From: Thiobacillus sp.
GTDB taxonomy: Bacteria > Pseudomonadota > Gammaproteobacteria > Burkholderiales > Thiobacillaceae
NCBI RefSeq assembly: GCF_018780105.1
Contig: NZ_JADMKC010000012.1
Coordinates: 21,084-85,083, forward strand
Direction: 5' to 3'
DNA: 64,000 nucleotides
The position numbers were made by a program, and so were the translations under genes. Below, in pieces: positions 47,151-57,028 of this stretch. The notes under the pieces are model-generated. The model made no database searches and had not been told where the DNA came from. It worked only from the letters and a program-made list of their open reading frames with translations. The stretch's first letter is position 1. The number at the start of each line of letters is the position of its first letter.

Positions 47151-50140
47151 CGCCGATTCATCAAGATCGAAACACCACACCAACGTACAGCCCGCACCAG
47201 CTTGCCTATTTCGCGCACCAACTCACCAGACGTGCCGCGTCAGATTCCATGGATCGGATGGCCGGTGCGTTATTGGATGCTCAGGTTGATCTGAACCCTC
47301 ACCAGATCGATGCGGCGCTGTTTGCCTCCAGCAACCCGTTGTCGAAAGGATCAATCCTGGCCGACGAGGTTGGACTCGGAAAAACGATTGAGGCGGGCTT
47401 GCTTATTGCCCAACGATGGGCAGAACGCAAGCGCCGCATTCTGATAATCGCCCCGGCCAATCTGCGCAAGCAGTGGCACCAAGAGCTTGCTGACAAGTTC
47501 GGCATCGCTGCGGCAGTGCTTGAAGCCAAATCATACCGACAGGCCATCAAGGATGGAGCCAGCAATCCGTTTGATTCACCGTGCGTACTCATCACCTCCT
47601 ACCAGTTCGCCAGCGGCAAGGCTAAAGAGGTGCAGGCCATGCCATGGGACTTGGTGGTTATCGACGAAGCGCATCGCTTGCGTAATGTTTATAAGCCCGA
47701 CAACAAAATCGCCCGAGCCCTTAAGGAAGCACTGGTTTTCGCGCCCAAGGTGTTGCTGACCGCCACCCCATTGCAGAACTCGTTGCTGGAACTGTATGGC
47801 CTCGTGAGCTTTGTCGATGAAAAGGTCTTCGGCGATCTGGACAGCTTCCGCAGCCAGTTTGGCTCGCTCAAGGATGCCGCCAGCTTTGATGCCCTCAAGC
47901 GCCGCATCGAACCCGTTTGCAAGCGCACATTACGGCGGCAGGTCGAGGCCTACGTCAAATACACTAAGCGCATTCCGCTGCTTCAAGAGTTCGTTCCGGG
48001 GGCAGATGAAATCAGCCTTTACAACCTCGTATCGGACTACCTCCAGCGCGATGCGCTCTTCGCCTTGCCCAATAGCCAGCGGCAACTGATTACTTTGGTG
48101 TTGCGCAAGCTGCTTGCCTCCAGCACGTTTGCCATCGCCGGTGCATTGGATTCCCTTGCCAAGCGGCTGCTGCAAACCTTGGACGAGAAAGCTGCCAGTC
48201 TCAATCTGACTGAAGAACTTGACCAGGACTTTGAAGGTTTGAACGAGTTGGCGGAGGAAATCGACCGCCTCGAGGAACAAGAAGCTCAAGCTGGCAAGAA
48301 GGCCAAGACCAAGCAAGAAATTCTCGCCATCAAGGCCGAGATCATCGAGCTGGAGTCGTTTCGTGACCTTGCAGTTTCGATCACCGAAAACGCAAAGGGC
48401 TTGGCCTTGTTGCAGGCCCTCAAGGTGGCTTTCAAGAAATTGCACGAACTTGGCGCAGCGCAGAAAGCCATCATCTTCACCGAGTCCCGCCGCACGCAAG
48501 ACTACCTGCTGACATTGCTTGCCAAGACGCCCTACGCGGCGGGCGTGGTTCTTTTCAACGGTTCCAACAGCGATGCCCGTTCCAAGGAGGTGTACGCCGC
48601 CTGGATGAAGAAACATGCTGGCACCGACCGCATTAGCGGTTCGCGTTCTGCCGATACACGCGCCGCACTGGTGGATTACTTCAAGGAGCAAGGCACCATC
48701 ATGATCGCCACGGAGGCCGGCGCGGAGGGTATCAACCTTCAGTTTTGCTCCATGGTCATCAACTATGACTTGCCATGGAACCCACAGCGGGTGGAGCAGC
48801 GCATAGGTCGGTGCCATCGTTACGGCCAGAAGCATGACGTGGTGGTCGTGAACTTCCTCAACAGGGATAACGAAGCCGACCGGCGTGTCTATGAGCTTCT
48901 GGCGCTGAAATTCAAGTTGTTCGATGGCGTATTTGGGGCCAGCGATGAAGTGCTGGGCGCGGTCGAATCGGGAGTCGACTTCGAGCGACGTATTGCCGAG
49001 ATTTACCAAACCTGCCGTCACCCTGAGCAAATTCAATCGGCCTTCCAGCAGTTGCAAGACGATCTGGCTGGCGAGATCAGCGATGCCATGCTCAATGCCC
49101 GCAAGGCCTTGCTCGAAAACTTTGACGTGGACGTGCAGGAAAGATTGCGACTGCGCGATCAAGCCGCCCGAGCGTCGTTGGGCAAGCTCGAACGCTTGCT
49201 GATGCGTTTCACCCAGGCTGCATTGACCGAGAATGCAAGCTTCGATGTGGATGGGACGGGCTTTCAACTTCACTCATTGCCCCTTGCCCTTCAGGAGCGG
49301 GGCGAGGGCATACCGCATGGCCGTTACGAGTTGCCGCGTCGCACTGACGAGGCCCACATCTTTCGTCTGCAACACCCTTTGGCGCAAACGCTGATTGAAT
49401 ACGCCAAAGGCCAGCAGCTTTCAGCCGCCAAACTGTGCATGCACTACGATAGCTACGGTGCCTATGTCGCCGTGGTCAAGCAGTTGGTGGGCCGCTCCGG
49501 CACCGTGGCCGTGAGTTTGTTGACTGTCGAATCCTTGGGCTCGAAAGAAGACCACTTGCTCTTGGCTGCACAGGACGACACCGGGGTGGTGCATGACGCA
49601 GAAACAGTTGAAAAGCTACTATCCATCCCGGCCACTGCTTCCGAATTACCGGTGGTCGGGAACAGTACCCAAACAGATGCCGACACCCCAGCTGGTCTGG
49701 ATCAGCCGGGCCTCGACTTCAGGGCGGCTTATGTGCCGCTGCCTCCAGCACTTGAACAGGAGATCAACCGGCAGAAAACCGTCATCCTCTCCGGGCTAGA
49801 AATGCGTAACCTGGCCGCGTTCACGCAGGAGACAGACAAGCTCGATACGTGGGCCGATGACATGAAGGTGGGCCTTGAGCGCGAAATCAAGGAACTTGAC
49901 CGCCGTATCAAGGAAACTCGTACCTTGAGCAAAGGGGCTGCCACCTTGGCCGAAAAGCTGGCCGCGCAGAAAGATCAACGCGATCTTGAATCCTTGCGCG
50001 ACCGCAAGCGGCGCGAACTGTTCGACCGACAGGATGAAATTCAAGCCAAACGCGACAGCCTGATAGACGAGTTGGAAAAACAACTGAAGCAGCGGGTGAC
50101 TGATTTCAGGCTGTTCGTCGCGGAATGGGAGGTGTCATGA
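47147..50140 (+). CDS. SNF2-family helicase of a defence system
   Basis: The 997-residue protein starts with TTG in overlap with the HTH gene. The SF2/SNF2 core has Walker A ADEVGLGKTIEAG at 72-84, DEAH in VVIDEAHRLRN near 175, motif V/VI in TEAGAEGINLQFC and PQRVEQRIGRCHRYGQ. The C-terminal 300 residues include coiled-coil segments (LDRRIKETRTLSKGAATLAE). Such helicases accompany restriction-modification and other anti-phage systems. Confidence 0.9.
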   Translation: MTPIHQDRNTTPTYSPHQLAYFAHQLTRRAASDSMDRMAGALLDAQVDLNPHQIDAALFASSNPLSKGSILADEVGLGKTIEAGLLIAQRWAERKRRILIIAPANLRKQWHQELADKFGIAAAVLEAKSYRQAIKDGASNPFDSPCVLITSYQFASGKAKEVQAMPWDLVVIDEAHRLRNVYKPDNKIARALKEALVFAPKVLLTATPLQNSLLELYGLVSFVDEKVFGDLDSFRSQFGSLKDAASFDALKRRIEPVCKRTLRRQVEAYVKYTKRIPLLQEFVPGADEISLYNLVSDYLQRDALFALPNSQRQLITLVLRKLLASSTFAIAGALDSLAKRLLQTLDEKAASLNLTEELDQDFEGLNELAEEIDRLEEQEAQAGKKAKTKQEILAIKAEIIELESFRDLAVSITENAKGLALLQALKVAFKKLHELGAAQKAIIFTESRRTQDYLLTLLAKTPYAAGVVLFNGSNSDARSKEVYAAWMKKHAGTDRISGSRSADTRAALVDYFKEQGTIMIATEAGAEGINLQFCSMVINYDLPWNPQRVEQRIGRCHRYGQKHDVVVVNFLNRDNEADRRVYELLALKFKLFDGVFGASDEVLGAVESGVDFERRIAEIYQTCRHPEQIQSAFQQLQDDLAGEISDAMLNARKALLENFDVDVQERLRLRDQAARASLGKLERLLMRFTQAALTENASFDVDGTGFQLHSLPLALQERGEGIPHGRYELPRRTDEAHIFRLQHPLAQTLIEYAKGQQLSAAKLCMHYDSYGAYVAVVKQLVGRSGTVAVSLLTVESLGSKEDHLLLAAQDDTGVVHDAETVEKLLSIPATASELPVVGNSTQTDADTPAGLDQPGLDFRAAYVPLPPALEQEINRQKTVILSGLEMRNLAAFTQETDKLDTWADDMKVGLEREIKELDRRIKETRTLSKGAATLAEKLAAQKDQRDLESLRDRKRRELFDRQDEIQAKRDSLIDELEKQLKQRVTDFRLFVAEWEVS

Positions 50141-50190
50141 AGAATCCGCACGCCACACCTGGGTGGCGCACGTTACGTATGGCGCCATGA
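50137..50190 (+). pseudogene. Aborted 17-codon frame after the helicase
   Basis: An ATGA overlap with the helicase stop opens a frame MKNPHATPGWRTLRMAP that ends at once. All later junctions in the island are overlapping too, so this may be the remnant of a gene displaced by the KilA-N/Kiwa module. Confidence 0.3.
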
Positions 50191-50211
50191 TGTTGCTGGG
50201 GATGGTTTAAT

Positions 50212-50229
50212 TCCACCGAATTCGGTGGA
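50212..50229. promoter_or_regulatory. 18-base palindrome upstream of kilA-N gene
   Basis: TCCACCGAATTCGGTGGA is a perfect palindrome 17 bases before the start codon. It is a candidate operator or binding site for the encoded KilA-N protein. Confidence 0.55.
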
Positions 50230-50246
50230 TATGAATGGGGCAAGGC

Positions 50247-51074
50247 ATGGTCAAGAAGATAGAAGTCAAGGGAAGCGAGATCACGGTGATCTCGAAACAT
50301 GGACAGGACTACATTTCCCTTACGGACATGTTGAAAGCGAAGGATGGCGACTTCTTTATTTCCGATTGGTTGAGAAACAGAAACACCGTTGAGTTCCTGG
50401 GCATCTGGGAGACGGTTTACAACCCCGATTTTAATTATGGCGAATTCGCCATAATTAAAAGCCAGGCAGGATTGAACAGCTACAAGCTCAGCGTCAAAGA
50501 GTGGGTGGAAAAAACCCGTGCAATAGGTCTTCAGGCAACCGCAGGGAGATATGGCGGAACCTACGCCCACAAGGACATTGCATTCGAATTCGGGATGTGG
50601 ATCAGCGCCGAATTCAAAATCTACCTCATCAGGGAATTCCAACGGCTCAAGGACGAAGAATCCCGCGTCACTTCACTGGAGTGGAGCTTCCAGCGCACAT
50701 TGGCCAAAGTCAATTACAAAATACACACCGACGCCATCAAGGAGCGACTGATTCCGCCGCGCCTGACGCAGGCACAGACCGGCATCATCTACGCCAGCGA
50801 GGCCGACTTGCTCAACGTCGCCCTGTTTGGGGTCACAGCGGCCCAGTGGCGGCAGGCCAACCCAGACCAGAGCGGCAACATGCGCGACGCAGCCACCCTT
50901 GAACAATTAGTGGTTCTGTCTAACCTCGAAAGCATCAATGCGGTTTTGATTCACCAAGGGCTGGTTGCGCCCGAGCGGCTGGCGCAATTGAATGCCATTG
51001 CCATCACGCAAATGCGTTCACTGGTAGGCATTAGCGAAATCAAGCAATTGAGTGGCCCCAAGAGATCGCGATGA
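50247..51074 (+). CDS. KilA-N domain DNA-binding protein
   Basis: The 275-residue protein (ATG 50247; 50235 also possible) contains the KilA-N pattern: DYISLTDMLKAKDGDFFISD, LRNRNTVEFLGIWE, YKLSVKEWVEKT and GRYGGTYAHKDIAFEFGMWI. The C-terminal half is a helical region also seen in Bro-like relatives (EADLLNVALFGVTAAQWR). KilA-N proteins come from phages and mobile elements. The codons around DFNYGEFAIIK form a 32-base perfect palindrome (50429-50460). It overlaps kwaA by four bases. Confidence 0.85.
   Translation: MVKKIEVKGSEITVISKHGQDYISLTDMLKAKDGDFFISDWLRNRNTVEFLGIWETVYNPDFNYGEFAIIKSQAGLNSYKLSVKEWVEKTRAIGLQATAGRYGGTYAHKDIAFEFGMWISAEFKIYLIREFQRLKDEESRVTSLEWSFQRTLAKVNYKIHTDAIKERLIPPRLTQAQTGIIYASEADLLNVALFGVTAAQWRQANPDQSGNMRDAATLEQLVVLSNLESINAVLIHQGLVAPERLAQLNAIAITQMRSLVGISEIKQLSGPKRSR
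50429..50460. repeat. 32-base perfect palindrome inside kilA-N coding sequence
   Basis: The arms TTTTAATTATGGCGAA and TTCGCCATAATTAAAA are exact reverse complements with no loop. The centre is GAATTC. The site encodes FNYGEFAIIK. Confidence 0.97.
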
Positions 51075-51625
51075 AGCTCCGACTCATTCCGTCCCTGTTG
51101 ATGTTTATCAGTGCCTATTTTCCGTTGGCGCTTATCTTCATCATCAAAGACCTGGACGAAGCGACGTTTCTCCCCAGCCACCCAGTGACGGCTACGGTCA
51201 TCATGGCTGTAACGTTGTTCGCTTGCGCAGTCGTCCTGCTTGCGGCTAGCAAAATTAAAAGTGGCCTGCCGGTAAAAGTGACAAAGGTCTCGAATAAATC
51301 CGGCGACATGTTCACTTACACCATCCCATACATGATTTCTTTTTATAACTTCAACCTTGGCGACTGGAAAACGCTACTTAGCCTTTTCGTCTTCATGTCA
51401 CTGATGTTTGCATTGGCGTACCGGACGAAAAATGTGTTCATCAATCCCGTGATGGCGCTCGCTGGCTACGGGCTTTATGACTGTCAATTCAAGGACGGTA
51501 AGCGCGATGTCCAAGGGCTGCTGATCTCCAAACATGAATTCCAGCTGGGCGACACTTGCGTTATTGAGCGCTTGTCCACTCATCTTTATTTCGTCAGCAG
51601 TGTCCAATCCGAGGAACAAAAATAA
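51071..51625 (+). CDS. kwaA: KwaA-like membrane protein of a Kiwa system
   Basis: The 184-residue protein has about four hydrophobic helices: residues 5-25 (IPSLLMFISAYFPLALIFII), about 40-60, about 100-120 and near 135. A soluble C-terminal tail follows. Membrane topology, length and the adjacent DUF4868 gene fit KwaA of the Kiwa anti-phage system, which acts at the inner membrane. The start overlaps kilA-N (ATGA) and the stop overlaps kwaB (TAATG). Confidence 0.75.
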   Translation: MKLRLIPSLLMFISAYFPLALIFIIKDLDEATFLPSHPVTATVIMAVTLFACAVVLLAASKIKSGLPVKVTKVSNKSGDMFTYTIPYMISFYNFNLGDWKTLLSLFVFMSLMFALAYRTKNVFINPVMALAGYGLYDCQFKDGKRDVQGLLISKHEFQLGDTCVIERLSTHLYFVSSVQSEEQK

Positions 51626-52563
51626 TGCCGTTCAAGATCGCAAAAAAGATAAGCCTATTACGCAAAACTGATTTTAAACATTGGATAACAACGATATGGC
51701 TTGTCAAGCGGCGCCTGGATGTTCACAAGCAGGCTCACTATTCAGTATTTCGTGTTGACGTCGACAAAAAGCTGCTGAACAAGCTCAAGAAAGCCGTTAC
51801 AGACCGGATACAAGGCGCTAACTACAAGCTCGAATCGTATGACTTCCTTACGGCAGATCAGGACAACCATCTATTTACTATCGAGTCGTCTGAAACCGAC
51901 TTTGCAAAAATTCAGGGCGAGGTCGATAAAGGGCTCGCCAACCCGAAAGTTGAAAAATACGAAGATCTACTGAATTCATGGGCTTATGTCGTCAAACTGG
52001 AGCATGGCGAAAGTGTGGTGTATGGCGTTCGGAAGATTAACAAATTCACTCAAGCAGCTAAGATCACGTCGGTGTCTTATTTTTTGTTTGAGGATAAGAA
52101 ACTGGTCGACCTCGACGACAAGAAAATATTTGCCATCGATACCCATATCGATTTCTTCGCTTACGACGGAACTACTTTTATCACTAATAAAAAAGAGTTT
52201 GAAAGCGCCTTGAATTTCAGGGCAGGTATGGAGAAGAATCGGGATGCAGTGCTTGATGAGTTCCTGGCGCTGAAAGTCTTCAACGACGTTGAGCCCATAC
52301 GAAAAAGTGTTGGGGCGAACCTTCACCTACTCCGCAAAATATCGTCTATTCAAAAGAGCGGGTATTACAAAAGTCCGCAATATCTGGTCGATCTCATCAA
52401 GGTGAATCAAGAGAAAAACTGGGGACTGGTCGTTCAGAATGGAATCATCGTCGTCAATGAAGATAACGTCGATTTGGTCCTGACGTTGCTTAACAACGGG
52501 CGTCTGGAATCGCCCATCAATCATGAAATGTTTGACGCAGCTGTCAAGAAGAAGGTGGGATGA
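51625..52563 (+). CDS. kwaB: KwaB-like (DUF4868) DNA-binding effector of a Kiwa system
   Basis: The 312-residue protein resembles DUF4868/KwaB: the middle segment IDFFAYDGTTFITNKKEFES and the C-terminal helical region RKISSIQKSGYYKSPQYLVD. KwaB is the effector that binds phage DNA in Kiwa. It begins in a TAATG overlap with kwaA and ends in an ATGA overlap with the methyltransferase gene. No catalytic motif is claimed. Confidence 0.75.
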   Translation: MPFKIAKKISLLRKTDFKHWITTIWLVKRRLDVHKQAHYSVFRVDVDKKLLNKLKKAVTDRIQGANYKLESYDFLTADQDNHLFTIESSETDFAKIQGEVDKGLANPKVEKYEDLLNSWAYVVKLEHGESVVYGVRKINKFTQAAKITSVSYFLFEDKKLVDLDDKKIFAIDTHIDFFAYDGTTFITNKKEFESALNFRAGMEKNRDAVLDEFLALKVFNDVEPIRKSVGANLHLLRKISSIQKSGYYKSPQYLVDLIKVNQEKNWGLVVQNGIIVVNEDNVDLVLTLLNNGRLESPINHEMFDAAVKKKVG

Positions 52564-54236
52564 GCGGAGTCCGGTCTATGAGCAACAAACAAAAACTCGA
52601 ACTCACCTGGATTGGCAAGGATATTCGGCCAAAACTGGAACCGCGTATTTTGTTGGGTGATCCGGAGAAAAGTTATCACGCGAAGCACCGTGTCACTAGC
52701 ACAGACTCTTTCGACAACCAGCTGATCTTTGGTGACAACCTGTTGGCATTGAGGGCCTTGGAGCAGGATTACGCTGGCAAGGTGAAGTGCGTATTCATCG
52801 ATCCGCCGTACAACACGGGCAGTGCATTCGCGCATTACGACGATGGCGTGGAGCATTCGATCTGGTTGTCGCTGATGCGCGACCGGCTGGAGATCATTCG
52901 GCGGCTGCTTTCCGAGGATGGTTCGCTGTGGATCACGATTGACGACAATGAGGCGCACTACCTCAAGGTGTTGTGCGATGAGGTGTTTGGGCGTGCGAAT
53001 TTCGTAGCGAATGTGGTGTGGCAAAAGAAATACGCAGTTGCCAACGACCACAAGACAATTGCACCTATGCACGATCATCTACTGGTTTATCGCAAGACCG
53101 AAAGCTGGAAGAGGAACCTAATTCCACGAACAGAAGAGAAGGATCGGCAGTACAAATACGAAGATGAGAAAGGAGTCTTCCGACCGGACAATTACACGTG
53201 TAGCAAATCTGTAGAGGAGCGGCCAAACCTTTATTACGCAATCATGCAACCCAATACCGGCGAGGAAATCTGGCCGAGTAAAACGCGCGTTTGGTCGTAC
53301 TCGAAAGATGAACATCTGCGGCATGTGGCTGAAGGCTTCATCTACTGGGGTAAGGATGGGCTTGGTAAAACCCCTTCATTCAAACGATACAAGCATTTGC
53401 TGCGCAATCAAGGCGTAGTGCCGCAAACGCTTTGGTCTCATGAATACGCAAGTCATACTGATGCAGCGAGAAAAGAGGTGCGCGCTGTATTAGGCAGTTC
53501 TTCACTAGCGGACGATTTCATAACGCCAAAGCCCGAGGGGCTGATTCAACGTGTAATGGAAATCGGATCGAATCCTGGCGACCTCGTCCTAGACTCCTTC
53601 GCCGGCTCTGGCACCACCGGTGCGGTCGCCCACAAAATGGGCCGCCGCTGGATCATGATCGAATTGGGCGAGCACTGTCACACGCATATTATTCCGCGCC
53701 TGAAAAAAGTCATTGACGGCGAAGATCAGGGCGGCATCAGCCAGGCGGTGAACTGGCAAGGCGGCGGCGGTTTCCGCTACTACCGGCTAGCCCCCAGTCT
53801 GTTGCAGCAAGACCGCTGGGGCCAGTGGGTCAGCAACAAGGAATACAACGCCGAGATGCTTGCGGCGGCGATCTGCAAGCTGGAAGGCTTCACCTACGCG
53901 CCCAGCGATGCCCACTACTGGCAGCACGGCACCAGCACCGAAAACGACTTCATCTACGTTACGACGCAGACGCTCAATGCCGACCAGCTACAGGCCCTGA
54001 GTGACGAGGTGGGCGAAGGGCGCAGCCTGCTGGTGTGCTGCGCGGCGTATCGGGGATCTGCGGATCGTTTCCCCAACCTGACGCTTAAGAAGATTCCGAA
54101 GATGGTCTTGAGCAAGTGCGAATGGGGCCACGACGACTACAGCCTGAATGTTGAAAATCTGCCGATGCAGCAGAAGCCGAAAGCTATGCCGCCGCGTCAG
54201 GGTGGTTTGTTCAGCAACGGGGAGGAACAAGCATGA
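52560..54236 (+). CDS. Type III-like adenine DNA methyltransferase (Mod)
   Basis: The 558-residue beta-class N6-adenine methyltransferase has catalytic DPPYNTG near residue 81 and the AdoMet motif DSFAGSGTTGAVAH near 345, the order expected for Mod. The region between them would hold target recognition. A second ATG at 52578 (MSNKQKLELTWIGKD) may be the true start. The ATGA with kwaB and with the following PHP-ATPase gene ties it into one transcript. It marks self DNA. Confidence 0.92.
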   Translation: MSGVRSMSNKQKLELTWIGKDIRPKLEPRILLGDPEKSYHAKHRVTSTDSFDNQLIFGDNLLALRALEQDYAGKVKCVFIDPPYNTGSAFAHYDDGVEHSIWLSLMRDRLEIIRRLLSEDGSLWITIDDNEAHYLKVLCDEVFGRANFVANVVWQKKYAVANDHKTIAPMHDHLLVYRKTESWKRNLIPRTEEKDRQYKYEDEKGVFRPDNYTCSKSVEERPNLYYAIMQPNTGEEIWPSKTRVWSYSKDEHLRHVAEGFIYWGKDGLGKTPSFKRYKHLLRNQGVVPQTLWSHEYASHTDAARKEVRAVLGSSSLADDFITPKPEGLIQRVMEIGSNPGDLVLDSFAGSGTTGAVAHKMGRRWIMIELGEHCHTHIIPRLKKVIDGEDQGGISQAVNWQGGGGFRYYRLAPSLLQQDRWGQWVSNKEYNAEMLAAAICKLEGFTYAPSDAHYWQHGTSTENDFIYVTTQTLNADQLQALSDEVGEGRSLLVCCAAYRGSADRFPNLTLKKIPKMVLSKCEWGHDDYSLNVENLPMQQKPKAMPPRQGGLFSNGEEQA

Positions 54237-57028
54237 CTCACAGCTACCCCGGCTCGCGTTGGTGGAAGTTCGACTTTCACAACCACACGCCTGCATCGCT
54301 GGACTACAGGGGCGACAAAGCGATCACGCCACGCCAGTGGCTGCAAGACTACCTGGACAAGGGCATTCAGTGCATTGTCGTTACTGATCACAATACCGGT
54401 GGCTGGATCGACAAGCTGAAAACCGAACTGGAGACACTGAAACAGCAAGACCCGGCAGCATGGGGAACGATGACGATCTTCCCCGGCATGGAGTTGTCAT
54501 GCAACGGTGGCGTGCATCTGAAGGCGATACTTGACCCGGCAAAGGGCGCCTCGGACATTGATGCCATTCGTGGCAGCGTTGGCTACATGGGCACACCGGG
54601 AGATAGTGATGGCGTGACCAGCCAAAGCGTTGAACAGGTCATCCGCTCAATCCATGCATCTGGCGGTGTCGCGTGTGCTGCCCACGTCGATCAACCGAAA
54701 GGTCTGCTGATTTCGTTGACGGACAACAACACACTTCAGCCGATATTTAAGCTGCTGGATGCGGTAGAGGTCATTGATCCGGCCGCAGCCTGTTTGCAGC
54801 CCCATGCTGTTGCCTTGGCCGACATGGCCTTCGTGCTTGGATCTGACAGCCACCAGCCGAGAGACATTGGCCGGGGCTTCACATGGGTGAAGATGTCGGC
54901 GCCTTCTATCGAGGGCTTAAAGCTGGCGCTGCTTGACCCGGCCTCTGCGGTGCGTCGCAGCGACGAATGCGTCGATTATCCGCAGCAGCTTGGGCATCCG
55001 AAGATCAAGAGCATCACGGTTGAGAAGCTGCGCCTGCGCCAGAAAGACCCGCTGACGATTCATTTCAACCCCAGCTACAACGCTTTGATTGGTGGCCGGG
55101 GTAGCGGCAAGTCCACCATACTGGAATGTCTGCGCTTGGGGTTGGCACGAGAAAACGAACTGCTGACGGGGCGCTCTGACGGCGCGTTGAAGCAATCCTT
55201 TGAGAACTTCAGGAAAGAAAAGACGAGCCGCCATCAGCCGGGCATGATGCTCCACGATTCCCGTATCACCGTTGAAGTCTCCAAGGGGCAGGGCGATCTG
55301 GAGGAACGGTTCGAGTACTGCTGGGCAAAAGGTGTCGATGGCAAGTTTGCGGTGTCGGTGCAGCGCTGGGACAGTGTCGCTTGGCAGGCTACGCAACTGA
55401 CCGAAGAGCACGCGCGTACCAACTTTCCCGTAAAGATATTTAGCCAAAAGCAGATTTTGGCGTTGGCCGATAACCCGCAGCATCTGATCCAGTACATCGA
55501 CGATGTGCTGGGCAGCAGCAAGGAGGCTTGGGAACAAGACTTCGCCGTCAAGCGCGAGGCCTTGAACGTGGCGAGAAAACGCGTCCGCACGCTGGAGGCC
55601 GACATTGCGCAGAAACCCGCCATTGAGCTTCAGTACAAGGAGGCATCGCGCAAGGCCAAGGTTTTTGCGTCATCTAACTTTGGCGATGCCCTCAAGGCAT
55701 ATCAGCGTGCAGGCAAGCAGCAGCGGACGGTAGAAGGCTTCTTCAGACAACTTGGCGAGGATGTACAGTCACTGCAAACCAGCGCCGCGGAAGCCGCAAA
55801 CCTGAAAAACCTGGCGCTTACCGATTTCGAGGCCACGACTCATGCTGAACAAGAGGAGAAGCTGGCGACGGAAGCACTGACGCAAAAGCTGGCTGGTAAC
55901 TTTGACCAGATCACGGCCTTGGTTGCCAGCATGCAGGCAGATCTTGCGGCGGCGCAGGTAGCCAGTGGCGCGAGCGCGTGGCATCAAGAAAACAAAGTGC
56001 ATCTGGATGAGTACGCACGCATCGTGGCGGAACTCAAATCCCAAGGCATCACCAATGCCGAAGATGCTTCGCATGCCGTGGCCCTTGAGGAAAAGCTAAA
56101 GAAGCAGCTGGAGCAGCTCAATGCTATCAGCGCCGAACTTGAGCAAGCGAGGCAAGCCATTGTTGACGCGCAGGCGGCATTGCACCAGGAGCGCCAAGTA
56201 TTGACGACGCTCAGGCAGGTCTTCCTCGATCAAGTGCTGGTGAATGTTCCTGCCTTGAAGATCACGTTGAATACCATGGCGGACGCAGAAGCCGGCGCCA
56301 CCAGTCTGCGCGAGATTTTTCGCATTGAAACCGAGGGCACTTTTGCCCGGGAAATTTACGGCGAGACCGACGATGACCCACCCAAGCCGTGCGGCATGGT
56401 GTGGGATTTGGTGAATCCGGCCTTGGCTTCGCCCGTGCCCGAGCGGTTGCAGGAGATCAAGCAGTCGCTTGAAGAGATGAACGAGCAGGTGCTGAACACG
56501 AGGCTGCACGGCAAGTTCGTCAAGAAGCTGAAGGACATGAAGCCGGAGATTGCTTCAGTGGTCTTCGATGAATTGGCGGCATGGTTTCCGGAGGATGCCG
56601 TTGATCTTCAGTACAAACGTGATGCCGCCAGTTCTTTTCAGAGCTTGCAGCAGGCATCGGCGGGCCAGAAGACTGCCGCGATCCTGTCGTTCCTGCTGGC
56701 GCATGGCAGCGAGCCGCTGCTGATGGATCAGCCAGAGGATGACTTGGATAACGCGCTTGTTTCCGATTTGGTGGTCAAGCAGCTGCGCGACAACAAGAGC
56801 CGCCGCCAACTGATTGTTATCACCCATAACGCCAACATCGTCGTAAACGGTGATGCTGAGCTGGTGATGCCCATGGAATTTGCGGGCGGTCAGATCGTAA
56901 ACAGCGCGGCGGGTGGACTACAGGAGAGGTCTGTGAGGAAGAAGGTTTGCGAAATCATGGAAGGCGGCGAGAAGGCCTTCGAGCAACGCTACAAACGAAT
57001 TCTGAAAGACATGGAGCGCACAGCATGA
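54233..57028 (+). CDS. PHP-domain AAA/SMC-like ATPase (TrlF type)
   Basis: The protein has 931 residues. The N-terminal PHP phosphoesterase domain keeps metal ligands: FDFHNHTPASLD, VVTDHNTGGW, GMELSCNGGVHL, AAHVDQPKG and GSDSHQPRD. Then an SMC-like ATPase follows with Walker A GGRGSGKST near 286, a coiled-coil middle (about 420-700), and the distal Walker B/D-loop LLMDQPEDDLDNAL near 828 with THNANIVVNGD. PHP plus ATPase proteins recur beside Mod and Res genes and may sense or cut non-self DNA. Confidence 0.88.
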   Translation: MTHSYPGSRWWKFDFHNHTPASLDYRGDKAITPRQWLQDYLDKGIQCIVVTDHNTGGWIDKLKTELETLKQQDPAAWGTMTIFPGMELSCNGGVHLKAILDPAKGASDIDAIRGSVGYMGTPGDSDGVTSQSVEQVIRSIHASGGVACAAHVDQPKGLLISLTDNNTLQPIFKLLDAVEVIDPAAACLQPHAVALADMAFVLGSDSHQPRDIGRGFTWVKMSAPSIEGLKLALLDPASAVRRSDECVDYPQQLGHPKIKSITVEKLRLRQKDPLTIHFNPSYNALIGGRGSGKSTILECLRLGLARENELLTGRSDGALKQSFENFRKEKTSRHQPGMMLHDSRITVEVSKGQGDLEERFEYCWAKGVDGKFAVSVQRWDSVAWQATQLTEEHARTNFPVKIFSQKQILALADNPQHLIQYIDDVLGSSKEAWEQDFAVKREALNVARKRVRTLEADIAQKPAIELQYKEASRKAKVFASSNFGDALKAYQRAGKQQRTVEGFFRQLGEDVQSLQTSAAEAANLKNLALTDFEATTHAEQEEKLATEALTQKLAGNFDQITALVASMQADLAAAQVASGASAWHQENKVHLDEYARIVAELKSQGITNAEDASHAVALEEKLKKQLEQLNAISAELEQARQAIVDAQAALHQERQVLTTLRQVFLDQVLVNVPALKITLNTMADAEAGATSLREIFRIETEGTFAREIYGETDDDPPKPCGMVWDLVNPALASPVPERLQEIKQSLEEMNEQVLNTRLHGKFVKKLKDMKPEIASVVFDELAAWFPEDAVDLQYKRDAASSFQSLQQASAGQKTAAILSFLLAHGSEPLLMDQPEDDLDNALVSDLVVKQLRDNKSRRQLIVITHNANIVVNGDAELVMPMEFAGGQIVNSAAGGLQERSVRKKVCEIMEGGEKAFEQRYKRILKDMERTA

